Below are positions 9,301 through 21,076 of a stretch of 64,000 nucleotides of DNA, one piece after another. The number at the start of each line of letters is the position of its first letter. Position 1 is the first letter of the stretch. Below the pieces are notes generated by a model. The model was not told where the DNA came from. It saw only the letters and a program-made list of their open reading frames with translations, and ran no database searches. The translations under genes were made by a program, and so were the position numbers. Origin of the DNA: Sorghum bicolor (lineage: Eukaryota; Streptophyta; Magnoliopsida; Poales; Poaceae); contig NC_012875.2 of NCBI RefSeq assembly GCF_000003195.3, positions 20,681,479 through 20,745,478 of the forward strand. The letters are read 5' to 3'.

Positions 9301-12300
9301 ACCATACCCTAAGAAACGATTTTTTACGCACCCGATGGTACTGCTAGGTAAAGGGGCTCAAGTGAAAGCTCGGTGTTGTCTGTTTGGAGATAGTGCTAAT
9401 CTTGATGCAAGATAGTTGCACGGTTAGCATGGAATGTACCATATGCTCAGAAATCAATTTGGATGCACCCGATAGAACTCCTAGATGACGTGTGTCGTAC
9501 GGAATCTCACTTTAGTCCATTTGGAGATAGTGTTAGTTCTGGTGCAAGATAGGTGCACGGTTTCTCCCTAATGCACCATAGGCTCATAAACCATTGTGGA
9601 AGCACCCGATGGTACTCCTAGGTGAAGAGGCTCATGTGAAAGCTCGGTACGATCTGTTTGGAGATAGTGCTAATCTTCATGTAAGATAGGTGCACGATTT
9701 GCATGGAACATACCATATGTATGAAAATCAATTTGGACGCACCTGATAGAACTCCTAGATTATGTGTGTCATCTGATATCTCGCTTTGGTCTGTTTGAAG
9801 ATAGTGTTAGTTTTGGTGCAATATGGTGTATGGTTTGTGCCTAATGCACCATACTCTAAGAAGATATTGCACGGTTTGTGCCTAATGCACCATACTTTAA
9901 GAAACGATTTTGGACGCACCCGATGGTACTCCTTGGTGAAGGGGCTCAAGTGAAAGCTCGGTTTGGTCTGTTTGGAGATAGTGCATCTTGATGCAAGATA
10001 GGTGCATGGTTTGCATAGAATGTCCCATATGCTCGGAAATCAATTTGGATGCACCTGATGGAACTCCTAGATGACGTGTGTCATATGGATTCTCACTTCA
10101 GTTCGTTTGGAGACAATATTAGTTTCAGTGCAGAATAGGTGCACAGTTTGCGCCTAATGCACCATAGGCTAAGAAACCATTTTGAATGCACCTATTGGTA
10201 CTCCTAGGTGAAGAGGCTCAAGTGGAAGCTCGGTTCGGTCTGTTTCGAGACAGTGCCAACCTTAATGCAAGATAGGTGCATAGTTTGCAATGGACATACC
10301 ATATGCTTAGAAATCAATTTGGATGCACCCAATGGAACTCCTAGATGACGTGTGTCATATGGAATCTCGCTTCGGTTTGTTTGGAGACAGTGTTAGTTTC
10401 GGTGCAAAATAGATGCATAGATTGCGCCTAAAGCACCATAGGCTAAGAAATCATTTTGGATGCACCTATTGGTACTCCAAGGTGAAGAGGCTCAAGTGGA
10501 AGGTCGGTTCGGTTTGTTTGGCGATAGTGCAAACCTTGATGCAAGATAGGTGCATGGTTTGCATGGAATGTCGCATATGCTCGGAAATAAATTTGGATGC
10601 ACCCGATGGAACTCCTAGATGATGTGTGTCATATGGAATCTCGCTTCAGTCCATTTGGAGACAATATTAGTTTCAGTGCAAGATAGGTGCACAGTTTGCA
10701 CCTAATGCACCATAGTCTAAGAAAACATTTTGAACACACCAGTTGGTACTGTTAGTTGAAGAGGCTCAAATGGAAGCACGGTTTGGTCTGTTTCGAGACA
10801 GTGCTAATCTTAATGCAAGATGGGTGCACAGTTTGCATGAAACGTACCATATGCTCAGAAATCAATTTGGACGCACCCGTTGGAACTCCTAGATGACGTG
10901 TATCTTGTGGAATTTCATTCGGTCTGTTCGAAGAGTGTTAGTTTCAGTGCAAGATAGGTGCACGGTTTGCGCCTAATGCACAATAGGCTAAAAACCATTT
11001 TGGACACACCCGATGGTACTCCTAGGTGAAGAGGCTCAAGTGATAGCTCGGTTCGGTTTATTTGGAGATAGTGCTAATATTGATGCAAGATAGGTGTACA
11101 GTTTGCAAGGAAAGTACCATATGCTCAGAAATCAATTTGGACACACCTGATGGAACTCGTAGATGACGTGTCTCATATGGAATCTCGCTTTGGTCCGTTT
11201 TAAGATAGTGTTAGTTTTGGTGCAAGATAGGTGCACAGTTTGCGCCTAATGCACCATAGTCTAAGAAACAATTTTGGAAAATCTGTTGGTACACAAAGGT
11301 GAAGAGGCTCAAGTGGAAGCTTGGTCCGGTCTGTTTGGAGATAGTGCTAATCTTGATACAAGATAGGTGCATGGTTTGCATGGAACGTACCATATGCTCG
11401 GAAATCAATTTGGACACACCCAATGGAACTCCTAGATAATGTGTGTCATATGGAATCTTGCTTCAGTCCGTTTGGAGACAATATTAGTTTTGGTGCAAGA
11501 TAGGTGCACAGTTTGCACCTAATGCACCATAGTCTAAGAAACCATTTTGAACGCACCTATTGGTACTACTAGGTGAAGAGGCTCAAGTAGAAGCTCGGTT
11601 TGGTCTGTTTCGAGACAGTGCTAATCTTAATGCAATATACATGCACAATTTGCATGAAACGTACCATATGCTCAGAAATCAGTTTGGACGCTCCCATTGG
11701 AACTCCTATATGACGTGTATCATATGGAATCTCGTTCGGTCTGTTTGGAGAGTGTTAGTTTCAGTGCAAGATAGGCACACGGTTTGTGCCTAATGCACCA
11801 TTGGCTAAACACCATTTTGGACACACCCGATGGTACTCCTAGGTGAAGAGGCTCAAGTGAAAGCTCGGTTCGGTCTATTTGGAGATAGTGCTAATCTTGT
11901 TGCAAGATAGGTGTATAGATTGCATGGAAAGTACCATATGCTCAGAAATCAATTTGGACGCACCTGATAGAACTCGTAGATGACGTGTGTCATATGGAAT
12001 CTCGCTTTGGTCCGTTTGAAGACAGTGTTAGTTTTGGCGCATGATAGGTGCATAGTTTGCGCCTAATGCACCATAGCCTAAGAAACCATTTTGGAAAATC
12101 TATTGGTACTCAAAGGTGAAGAGGCTCAAGTGGAAGCTTGGTCCGGTCTGTTTGGAGATAGTGCTAGTCTTGATGCAAGATAGGTGCATGGTTTGCATAG
12201 AATGTACCATATGCTTAGAAATCAATTTGGACGCACCCGATAGAACTCCTAGATAATGTGTGTCATATGGTATCTCACTTCGGTTTGTTTGAAGATAGTG

Positions 12301-13831
12301 TTAGTTTCGCTGCAACATAGGTGCATAGTTTGCGCTTTATGCACCAAAGTCTAAGAAACCATTTTGGACGCATCTATTGGTACTTCTAGGTGGAGAGGCT
12401 AAAGTGGAAGCTCGGTTTAGTCTATTTGGAGATTGTGCTAATCTTGATGCAAGATAGGTGCACAGTTTGCACAGGACATACCATATTCAAGGAAATAAAT
12501 TTAGACACACCCGATGGAACTCTTAGATGACGTGTGTCATATGGAGTCTCGCTTCGGTCTGTTTAGAGACAGAGTTAGTTTCGGTGCAAGATAGGTGCAC
12601 AGTTTGTGCCTAATGCACATAGGCTAAGAAATGATTTTGGACGCACCCGATTATACACCTAGGTAAAGGGGCTTAAGTGAATGCTCGGTTTGGTCTGTTT
12701 GGAGATAGTGCTAATCTTGATGTAAGATAGGTGCACGGTTTGCATGGAATGTACCATATGCTTAGAAATCAGTTTGGATGCACCCGATAGAACTCTTGGA
12801 TGACGTGTGTCATATGGATTCTCACTTTGGTCCACATGGAGATAGTGTTAGTTTCGGTCCAAGATAGGTGCTCGGTGTGCATGAAATATACCATATGCTT
12901 GAAAATCAATTTGCACACACCCGATATAACTCCTAGATGATGTGTGTCATATAATATCTCACTTTGGTCCATTTGGAGAAAGTGTTAGTTTTGGTGCAAG
13001 ATCGGTGCACGGTTTGTGCCTAATACACCATACTCTAAGAAACCATTTTGGACGCAACCGATGGTACAATCCACTGAAGAGGCTCAAGTGGAAGCTCGGT
13101 TCGGTCTATTTGGAGATAGTGCTAATCTTGATGCAAGATAGTTACATAGTTTGCATGGAACATACCTTATGCTCAGAAATCAATTTGGACGCATCCGATA
13201 GAACTTCTAGATGACGTGTGTCATATGTAATCTTGCTTTGGTCCATTTGGAGTAAGTGTTAGTATCGATGCAAGATAGGTGCACGGTTTGCGCCTAATGC
13301 ACCGCAGGCTAAGAAACCATTTTGGACGCACCCAATGGTACTCCTAGGTGAAGTGGCTCAAGTGAAAGCTCGGTTCAGTCCATTTGGAGATAGTGCTACT
13401 CTTGATGCAAAATAGGTGCACAGTTTACATGGAACGTACCATATGCTTGAAAATCAATTTGGTCGCACCTGATGGAACTCCTAGATGACGTGTTTCATAT
13501 AGAATCTCGTTTCGGTCCGTTTGGAGACAGTGTTAGTTTTGGTGCAAGATAGGTGCATAGTTTGTGCCTAATGCACCATAGCCTAAGAAACCATTTTGGG
13601 TGCACCTGTTGGTACTCCTAGATGAAGAGGCTCAAGTGCAAGCTGGGTTCGGTCTGCTTGGAGATACTGCTAATCTTGATGCAAGATAGGTGCATGGTTT
13701 GCATGGAACATACCATATGCTCAGAAATCAATTTCGACGCACCCGATGGAACTCCTAGATGACGTGTGTCATATGGAATCTCGATTTGGTCCGTTTGGAG
13801 ATAGTGTTAGTTTCGGTGCAAGATAGGTGCA
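6322..13831 (+). repeat. CEN38-type centromeric satellite, forward array, copy A
   Basis: About 55 tandem monomers of ~137 bp alternating as two diverged types, giving a ~274-bp dimer. Type 1 holds GATAGTGCTAATCTTGATG, GGAACGTACCATATGCTC and AACTCCTAGATGACGTG. Type 2 holds GACAGTGTTAGTTTCGGTG, CGCCTAATGCACCATAGGC and GGTACTCCTAGGTGAAG. Monomer length, dimer layout and sequence fit the sorghum CEN38/sugarcane SCEN centromere repeat as I know it. Register slips occur, for example a ~45-bp partial repeat near 7945-8010 and a type-1/type-2 jump near 9210. Short open frames here are chance products of the repeat. The array is nearly collinear with 36336-43962. Confidence 0.9.
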
Positions 13832-13935
13832 CATTGGAACTATGCACCTATCTTAGACTATGGTGCAAGATTCCATATGACACACATCTTGCCTATGGTG
13901 CAAGATAGGTATCTTCTACCAAAACTAACACTGTC
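13820..13935. repeat. Inversion junction of the satellite (copy A)
   Basis: Forward monomers meet reverse monomers here. AAGATAGGTGCA (13820-13831) and TGCACCTATCTT (13843-13854) form a perfect 12-bp inverted repeat around an 11-bp spacer. The next ~80 bp mixes short forward and reverse monomer pieces, such as GCCTATGGTGCAAGATAGG, before regular reverse monomers begin. The same junction with the same scrambled pieces is at 43951-44060. Confidence 0.9.
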
Positions 13936-14449
13936 TCTAAACGAACCGAAGCAAGATTCCATATGACACATCATCAAGGAGTTATATTAGGTGCGTCCTA
14001 ATTGATTTATGAGCATATCGTATGTTCCATGCAAACCGTGCATCTATCTTGCATCAAGATTAGCACTATCTCCAAACAAACCAAACCGAGCTTTCACTTG
14101 AGCACCTTGACCTAGTAGTACCATCAAGTGCATCCAAAATGGTTTCTTATCCTATGGTGCATTAGGTGCAAACCATGCACCTATCTTGCACCGAAACTAA
14201 CATTGTCTCCAAATGGACCGAAGTGGGATTCCATATTACACATGTCATCTAGAAGTTCCATCTGGTGCATCCAAATTGATTTCCAAGCATATGTATGTTC
14301 CATGCAAACCGTGCACCCATCTTGCATCAAGATTAGCACTATCTCCAAACAGACCGAACCAAGCTTCCACTTGAGCCTCTTCATCTAGGAGTACAAACAG
14401 GTATGTCAAAAATGGTTTCTTAGACTATGGTGCATTAGGCACAAACTAT
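13843..14449 (-). repeat. CEN38-type satellite, reverse array, copy A left part
   Basis: Reverse-complement monomers (GCACCTATCTTGCATCAAG, GATTTCTGAGCATAT-type motifs). It was continuous with 26131-30299 before Athila element 2 inserted after ACAAACTAT. Confidence 0.9.
14445..14449. repeat. Left target-site duplication of Athila element 2 (ACTAT)
   Basis: ACTAT immediately precedes TGTTGGG and recurs at 26126-26130. The uninterrupted sequence ACAAACTATGCACC is at the matching place in copy B (about 44575-44590). Confidence 0.93.
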
Positions 14450-16101
14450 TGTTGGGTATTCTTAACATCATTACCAAAAGTAGACTAAGTTCTCTAAATC
14501 TAGTAACGGTGCCAAAAATGCCAAACCTATCCCTCATACCACTTAAGCCAAGTTGTCATCCCCAGCATGATATAAGAGACGCGGTATTGAAATATGCAAT
14601 TGCTCTTCTAAATAAATAATGAATGGGATCTGCAAGCACACAGATTAATACCGATGTAGCCTTTTAACCGGGAAGTATTCCAGGTATCGTTATTTATATT
14701 TTTACCACTGGGAAGGGATTCGCAATCATCACTATTGATTACATAATAGAATATGAGATTGAGCATCTATCATTGCATGTATAATTGAGAACATTATATC
14801 TAACTCTTCATACAGGGATAAGTGTCACATAAAATATATATGAAGTAATAATAGTGACAAGGATAATTAATCTGATCTAGCCACATAATAAATATGATAA
14901 GCACCTCAATTAGATACTCTAGAAAGTCATTAGCATGGTATTAGAACGAACTACAAGAATATTCCCTAAGTTATTCTCAACTATATAGTCTAGCATTATC
15001 ATAGTTAGTGCAAGCATACTTAGCAATCATTGCGAGACAAGACTACGCCCATGCATAATGATATTAGCAAGGAATATGAGAAACATAGCAATCACTCCCC
15101 TGTAATAATGTTGCTCTGCCAGCCCAATACACGAGAGGGGGACTATATAAGAATCAATGAAGCTGTCACTATCATGAACCAGCCCACGATCTGGCATATT
15201 GGGTACAATCGCAGATAAATACGGTATAAGCACCACGCCTACACAATATCTATCATTTACCCATGGATCCGATGGATAAACGCTATACGATCCTAAGCAT
15301 GTATATAGATCGAATCTAACTAAGCCAAGTACATAACTATGATAAACTAAGAACAATATAATCTTGAATATAAGCAAGTAGAGCAAAGTCATAAGCAATA
15401 TATTGAAATAGAACAAAGTCATATTCATAATATTGAAGAACAAAGATAATTAGAAAGCTAGAACCACAATTAGAGAATTACCAAGAATCCTCCTGACAGA
15501 TCCGGAAACCAATCGAAGATTGACTCCTTCTAGTTCTAATCCTATGTAGCTATGCTAATCTAGATATCTAATTGATGTGGTGGCTATAATCTTGATCAGA
15601 GGCTTCTTCTCCCTTGATGGAACAATGAATTAGGGTTGAGAGGCTCTCTCCTCCAGGGGCCAGGGGGTCTGGTTTTATAGTCCCTCCAAGTGAATACGGG
15701 CCGTTGGATCAAACCGACATAGATTGTATGGTTTAGATTCATCCTTTAGGTCGGTGGAGATCTCCCGCGAAGCAGAGTCCTGATTGGACTCAGGGGCAGG
15801 GCGGGCGCCCAGTAGGACAGGGCGGGCGCCCTGTCTCTGGCCCCGTTTCGCCTCCGCTTCGGTCTTGTGGCTTCTGGAGTCTTCTAGATGTAAGATAATT
15901 GCGCAGCACGTTAATATCTTTACGTAATCCCGACGTGTCGGCCTTTCTTCCGTATTTCCTGATAACCCCCTGCAGAAATAGACAAACACCAAAACTCGTG
16001 GAATTCTGTCAGATAAAACCCTAAGTCTAGATGTTGATTTCATTTGGATCCTTTTCTTTATTTATTTGATAATTAAATTTGATACTTAAGGACCGTCAGC
16101 A
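14450..16101 (-). repeat. 3' LTR of Athila element 2
   Basis: 1652 bp, from TGTTGGGTATTC to GACCGTCAGCA on the plus strand. Its U3 end is related to the LTR of element 1, but its U5 end carries an extra segment with a relic of the primer-binding site at 14505-14522. A minus-strand open frame at 15027-15443 contains VHDSDSFIDSYIV. Confidence 0.92.
15674..15679 (-). promoter_or_regulatory. TATA box, 3' LTR of Athila element 2
   Basis: TTTATA on the plus strand, read as GGGACTATAAAACCAG on the minus strand; the same context occurs in element 1. Confidence 0.6.
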
Positions 16102-16103
16102 AA

Positions 16104-16111
16104 CTCCCCCA
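16104..16111 (-). other. Polypurine tract of Athila element 2
   Basis: AACTCCCCCAAGCTTACC adjoins the LTR end GTCAGCA. Read on the minus strand it is the same AAGCTTGGGGGAGTT tract as in element 1. Confidence 0.8.
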
Positions 16112-18280
16112 AGCTTACCTCTTGCTCGTCCCTGAGCAAGGATAGACTCAGCTATGGATCATAAGTTGTTGCAATATTTAAAAATTGACGGTACACATGC
16201 TTTTTAAATAAGATCTCATCTCTGAGTTAGAGTAAACTGTCAAGACTTAAAACTTACTTACTTTACCTTCACCATGGGACTTGTAACCATCACTTCTATC
16301 TTGAGTGGTTAAAAGATAGAACAGTCTAGCCAAGTGCCATGTCTCTTATTCTTGATCAGCTATAGCTCTGGAGTTTTTGCAGTTTTTCAAATAAAACTCA
16401 GAGACTCCTTGTATGATTCTCTCAGATCTCTCTTTTGTGGTATTTTTGGATCCTTACCAAGGCAGTGATGGTATATGCCTTCTCTCAAGATATGTGGTAT
16501 TTGTGGTATAAAGCATAGTGACATTGCCTTCTCTCTCACCCTACTCTAATAAGGCTTTAATATCTGGAGCTCATAGGTGGGAGATAAATTATACATACTT
16601 ACAAGACATTTATTGCATAGTCAAACCATGGATCCAAATAAACAAATCAATAAGCCAAATCAAGATGTGCATGTGTGGCGAATGAATGGTGTATGGTGAT
16701 GATGGTGATAACAATGGTGGGAACAATGGTGGTGGTCTAATTCTACTTTGCTCTTTGAGGGGATACATACCTTCCTTGCTTTTTGAAACTTTATGAGGAG
16801 AATGAGATGCTCTTCTTTTTCTTTTCTCTCAGGTGGGTATCTGGTACCCCTAATTCTACTGTCAGACACTTGTCCATTTTTACCTCTCGTCTCACTTTTT
16901 TTTTCTCTCGAGGTTCCGAGCACTTGCTCCTTTTTATTTCCTCGTATATATATATATATTTTTATATTTTATTTTCTTTTTATTTTTTTCAGAGCATTCA
17001 TCTCTTGAGATAACATAGCAAGTGGTAGTGACAAGATAACTTGAGCATTTATTTCACAAGGGAAAAACAGGAATATTTTTGGTTATTCTCTCCCGGATTA
17101 GGAGTAGAACATTTTTAGGTGGTTCTGGAGATGGAAATGGATGGATATATGTGGATGGTACTTCCGGAGTAGAAGTAGCATATATGAGTGGACGTGCAAG
17201 TGAAATCTTGATTTAACCACATGACAAGCTCCTAAGGGTCTACACGGCTTGACCACACTCAATGCTCATAAGCAGTAAATAATAAATGTGTGGCTCAAAG
17301 TCTAGCAAGCATGTATATATGGCTGTGGTAGGAATTTAAACTCTCATCATACAGGAACTCATCATGCAACATTTTAAAGATTTTCAAAGATAAAATTCTC
17401 CAGAATTCTAGCATCTCTAGGAACAGATAAACAGCAGCTCAACCTTTCCATATCATATCCGTTAACAACTTAGACTTTAGATCAAGTTTTCATCCCACAA
17501 GTTTAGGTCTAGAGCAAGCTTTAAATTATAACAGTTATGTCTAAACTTGAGAGAGAACTTAAAATGTGCAAATTAGGCAGAGCAACTATTCATCATATCC
17601 ATGCTTAAGTTTTATTTAGATACAGATTAGCATAGCCACTTTATTTATTTATTAAACACACTAAGCAAAAGACAAATATTTATATAAGTAGAAAATCTTT
17701 ATTTATTTTTTCATAGTTTATGTATTTTAATATAAGTATAAAGATAGATAGATAGAAATACTTATCGAGATAAATGGGGGTGCTCTCCCCCAAGCTGAAT
17801 TTTGACGTAATTTCTTTTGACGTAGCTAGCAGGTGGCAGAGGTGTATTTGAAAGTCAGCAGCATTCTGACAGCGATTAGAATGTCCTCCGTCTGCTAGTC
17901 TTCTTGATTCTTAAATTCTGTGGAGCTCAAATAGACAACAAAGCTTGTGAAACTGATTAAGTGTTAGCATAAATATCTAGCCTTTATCATCTTGAGACTC
18001 CTTAATAATTATTACTCCCTATTTTTATATTTTTATTTTATAAAGCAGAAAATAAATATTTATTTTATTTTATGCCACCACAGTGAATATACTTATGGGT
18101 TTTATGCCATTCGTATACTCACATGGGGCTTATATTTTTATTTTCTTTTTAGGATAATACGAACATAATTAACTAAGTAAACTATTTGAAATAATTGAAA
18201 GGGAAAGGATAACTACCAAGTTTACCTCTTAGCAAGGCGTTCGGTGTTTTTAAGTCATCCGAATGGGACTCTCCATTTTC
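16112..18280 (-). other. 3' noncoding region of Athila element 2
   Basis: About 2.2 kb between the protease stop and the polypurine tract without a supported gene. It contains blocks shared with the 3' region of element 1 (about 16830-16930 and 17170-17330), a TA run near 16946-16960 and a GATA-type run near 17740. Pol and ORF1 of a complete Athila element would have been here. Confidence 0.7.
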
Positions 18281-19636
18281 TTAATCGTCCTGAGGTTCGT
18301 TGGGTGGCGTAGTCGGTACTTCCGGCAGCGCCTCCTCTTCTTGTATAGTTATCTTCATTTTCCATACCTGACTCGGTGCTTCAATCTCCTCTGGATAATT
18401 CTGTTTAAACTCTACATCGTCTGACCTTATCACTTCTCCTTCGTAGTCTGCCCATCCGTCCCTGATGATCTGCCTCCTCTGGTTGCGGTTGCGTCTTTTC
18501 CTTACCTGCTTAGATTCTTCAATGATATAGTTAGGGTCAGTAAAATAACGGCGTACCTTCTCTGAGGGGAAGTGCATATGGACTTCTCCGGTTTCAATGT
18601 AGATAATTGCTTTAACAGTGCTGAGGAACGGTCTTCCAAGGATGATGGGTGGATCATACTCGTCTTCTCCCATGTCAACAACTTGAAAGTCTGTGTAGAC
18701 AAAGTGATCGTCTATTTTGACTGGGACATCAGTTACTGTTCCTTTAACTTCTCAAAATGTCTGATCTGCCATCTGGAGCTGAATGTATGTTGGTCTTAGT
18801 GGCATGGTTCCGAACAAGAGCCGATAGGTGCCTGTGGCCATTATGTTGACGCCCGATCCGGTGTCGCAAATCGTCTTGTAGAAGTTGTATCCATTTATGG
18901 AGCAGTAGATGCTTGGCATTCCTGGGTCGTCCTTCTTGGTTAAAAACGGTGACTTAAGTTGATGATCTTGGCCTCCATGAACTACAGTGACCATCTTAGC
19001 TGACTCGGTCCACACTTGCTTGTTCCTGTTCCTCCTGTTGGTCCTCTTCCTTGATTTATGTCTGGATTGATCTGGAATTTGTGTAGTCTTGTTCTTGAAG
19101 AAAAATGTCTCCTTCTTCCCTTTGACGTAGAAACTGATCTTGGCAGCACTAGCGTAGATGATAGCTCCCGTGGTGTTCAAGAATGGCCTCCCTAAGATGA
19201 TGGGTGCCCTCTCATCATTTCTGGTCTCTACTACTACGAAGTCTGCTGGGGCATATAAGGTACCAACTCGAACACAAAGGTTCTTCACTATTCCTTTTGG
19301 AAAACTTATCGCCTGATCTACAAACTGCAAACACATGGTTGTTTCTAATAAAGGATATGTAAAGAATTTTTCATAGAGTACCCTGGGTACAATGTTGACG
19401 CTAGAGCCAAAGTCGCAGAGTGCTTCTGGGACGTCCACCATGCCGATGGAGATCGGGATGACGGGGCGTCCTGGATCGCCTCTCTTGACCGGCAGAAGGT
19501 CAGTAGAGAATTCATTGACGGGGTTACTCCAATTACCTGCATCAAACATGTCTACAAGATTTGCAGATTCTAATCCTTCCGGTTGTGATGGTATACCGGG
19601 GTTAGTAGCAGGAACAGCAGCAGCTATTTGATTTAA
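18281..19636 (-). pseudogene. Athila protease region with two tandem aspartic protease domains
   Basis: Continues the gag frame after an in-frame TAG (19637-19639). The first domain holds the active-site-like LCDFGSSVNIVP and, ~90 residues on, APIILGRPFLNTTGAIIY. A Lys/Arg-rich linker follows, then a second domain with ICDTGSGVNIM and, after an in-frame TGA at 18752-18754, PPIILGRPFLSTVKAIIY. Both keep the catalytic Asp-x-Gly core and the ILGRPFL helix of retroviral-type proteases; the second has Gly where Ser is usual. The frame ends at 18281 with no RT behind it. Normal elements carry one such domain. With two stops it is a pseudogene in this copy. Confidence 0.85.
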
Positions 19637-20924
19637 CTAAGATTCAATCATTTTATTAAAGCTAATTTGATTCTTGATGGCAGTAGAGAAATTATCCATT
19701 CTATTATTTATATTTTCTAGCATTTTATCATTAGATGCCAATTTCTTAGATAGGTTATCCATTAGCTTTCCTTGATTAGACACTAACTCTCTGAGAGGTG
19801 GAAAATTATTATTACTGTTGTAAGAATTGTTACCTTGATAATTACCTGAGTAGTTAGGCCTCTGTTGATTCCAACCTTGATTTTGTTGAGGACGGTTGTT
19901 GTAGTAGTAGTAGTTGTTGTTGATGTAGTTCACATCCTCAAGATCTCAGGGCAGTGATTGCCTGAGTGTCCAGTGTCTCCACACTCCTCACAAGTCATGT
20001 GAGAGTCGTAGATGTGCATAACTTCCTTCTTATCTCCAGCTCTATTGTCGAGCTTCTTCATGAGCAGGTCTAGCTTTGCAGACAGTATGTCTACCTCCTT
20101 CAGCTGATGCATACCTCCACCTCTCTTGCGTGTCTGGGTCCTCTCTTCATTCCAGCTTTGATTGGACGCCATCTTCTCCACAAGAGCTGTGGCTTGTGGT
20201 ATAGTAAGTGATAAGAATGCTCCTCCAGCTGCGGCATCCATGGTTTCTCGGGCACTGTTGCCGAGCCCATGATAAAATGTCTGCATTAGTAGCCAACTCT
20301 CCATTCCATGATGGGGACATTCTAGGATGTAGTCTTGAAAGCGCTCCCATGCTTCTGGAACAGATTCATCATTTTGTTGCTGAAAACTTGTAATCTTCCC
20401 ACGGAGAGCATTGGTCTTGCCCATGGGAAAGAACTTTGCCAGGAAGTTTGTTGAGCAGAGTGCCACGTAGTATTCTTCTCCTTTGTAGCGTAGAACCACT
20501 GCTTCGCTCTTCCTAATAGTGAGAATGGGAAGAGGCGAAGTAGTATAGCATCTTTGGAAACTCCTGATATGGTGAATGTGTTGCAAATCTCCAGGAAGTG
20601 TTGTAAATGAGCACTAGCATCTTCGTGTGCCTTCCGACAGAACTGGTTGGATTGCACCATGTTGATAAGTCCAGGCTTGAGCTCAAAGTTGCCGTCGATC
20701 TCTGCAGCAGGTCCAGTGCGGATGTTGTCTGTAGTGGGAGCTGAGAACTCGCGGATTGATTTGTTCGCCATGGCTTCGAACTCTGAAGACAAGTTCCGGT
20801 GATCTTCTTGATTGGATGAAGCTTCTTGCTGAAGTGTTGATGATTTCTTTAGCTTGGCTCTCGTCTTCTTGAATAATGCTTCAGGATTGTCAACAAAATT
20901 TCTAGGAAGATGTCTTCTATTCAT
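19637..20924 (-). pseudogene. Athila gag (nucleocapsid polyprotein), frameshifted
   Basis: Starts at an ATG (20922-20924) ~135 bp after the primer-binding site. The N-terminal piece (to about 20460) has FELKPGLINMVQ, EDASAHLQHFLEICNTF and LRLFPFSLLGRAKQWF, the typical plant gypsy gag core. A frameshift near 20455-20470 moves to a second frame with NFLAKFFPMGKTNALRG, PEAWERFQDYI and the zinc knuckle CEECGDTGHSGNHC (C-x2-C-x4-H-x4-C). A second frameshift near 19940 leads to an Asn/Tyr/Gln-rich stretch and a predicted coiled coil (LVSNQGKLMDNLSKKL), ending at TAG 19637-19639, after which the frame stays open into protease. The gene is broken by two shifts and this stop. Confidence 0.9.
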
Positions 20925-21058
20925 ACATTCCTCTGCATAAGATAAAATAGAAAAATATCGGGGTAAAACTGTATGAGAGAATAGATAAGCTCAATCATAT
21001 TAGTGATGCGAATGATAACTCAAAATCTTTTATTCCATTCCTGATTAGTAATCAACCT
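20925..21058 (-). other. Untranslated leader of Athila element 2
   Basis: Short leader between primer-binding site and gag ATG, AT-rich, with no feature recognised. Confidence 0.6.
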
Positions 21059-21076
21059 TCCCCGGCAACGGCACCA
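21059..21076 (-). other. Primer-binding site, tRNA-Asp type
   Basis: Minus strand TGGTGCCGTTGCCGGGGA, eight bases from the 5' LTR end. It fits the 3' end of plant tRNA-Asp with one mismatch (GTGCC for GCGCC). A tRNA-Asp primer is usual for Athila/Tat elements. Confidence 0.85.

Noticed and set aside
13820..13854. Hairpin as a transcription terminator or small RNA gene
   Set aside because: It is the meeting point of oppositely oriented satellite monomers; no other sign of a transcript.
6322..14449. Many 60-130-codon frames on both strands with recurring motifs such as CMEHTICLEINLDAPD
   Set aside because: They recur at the 137/274-bp spacing, drift with the satellite and break at random; they are by-products of the repeat, not genes.
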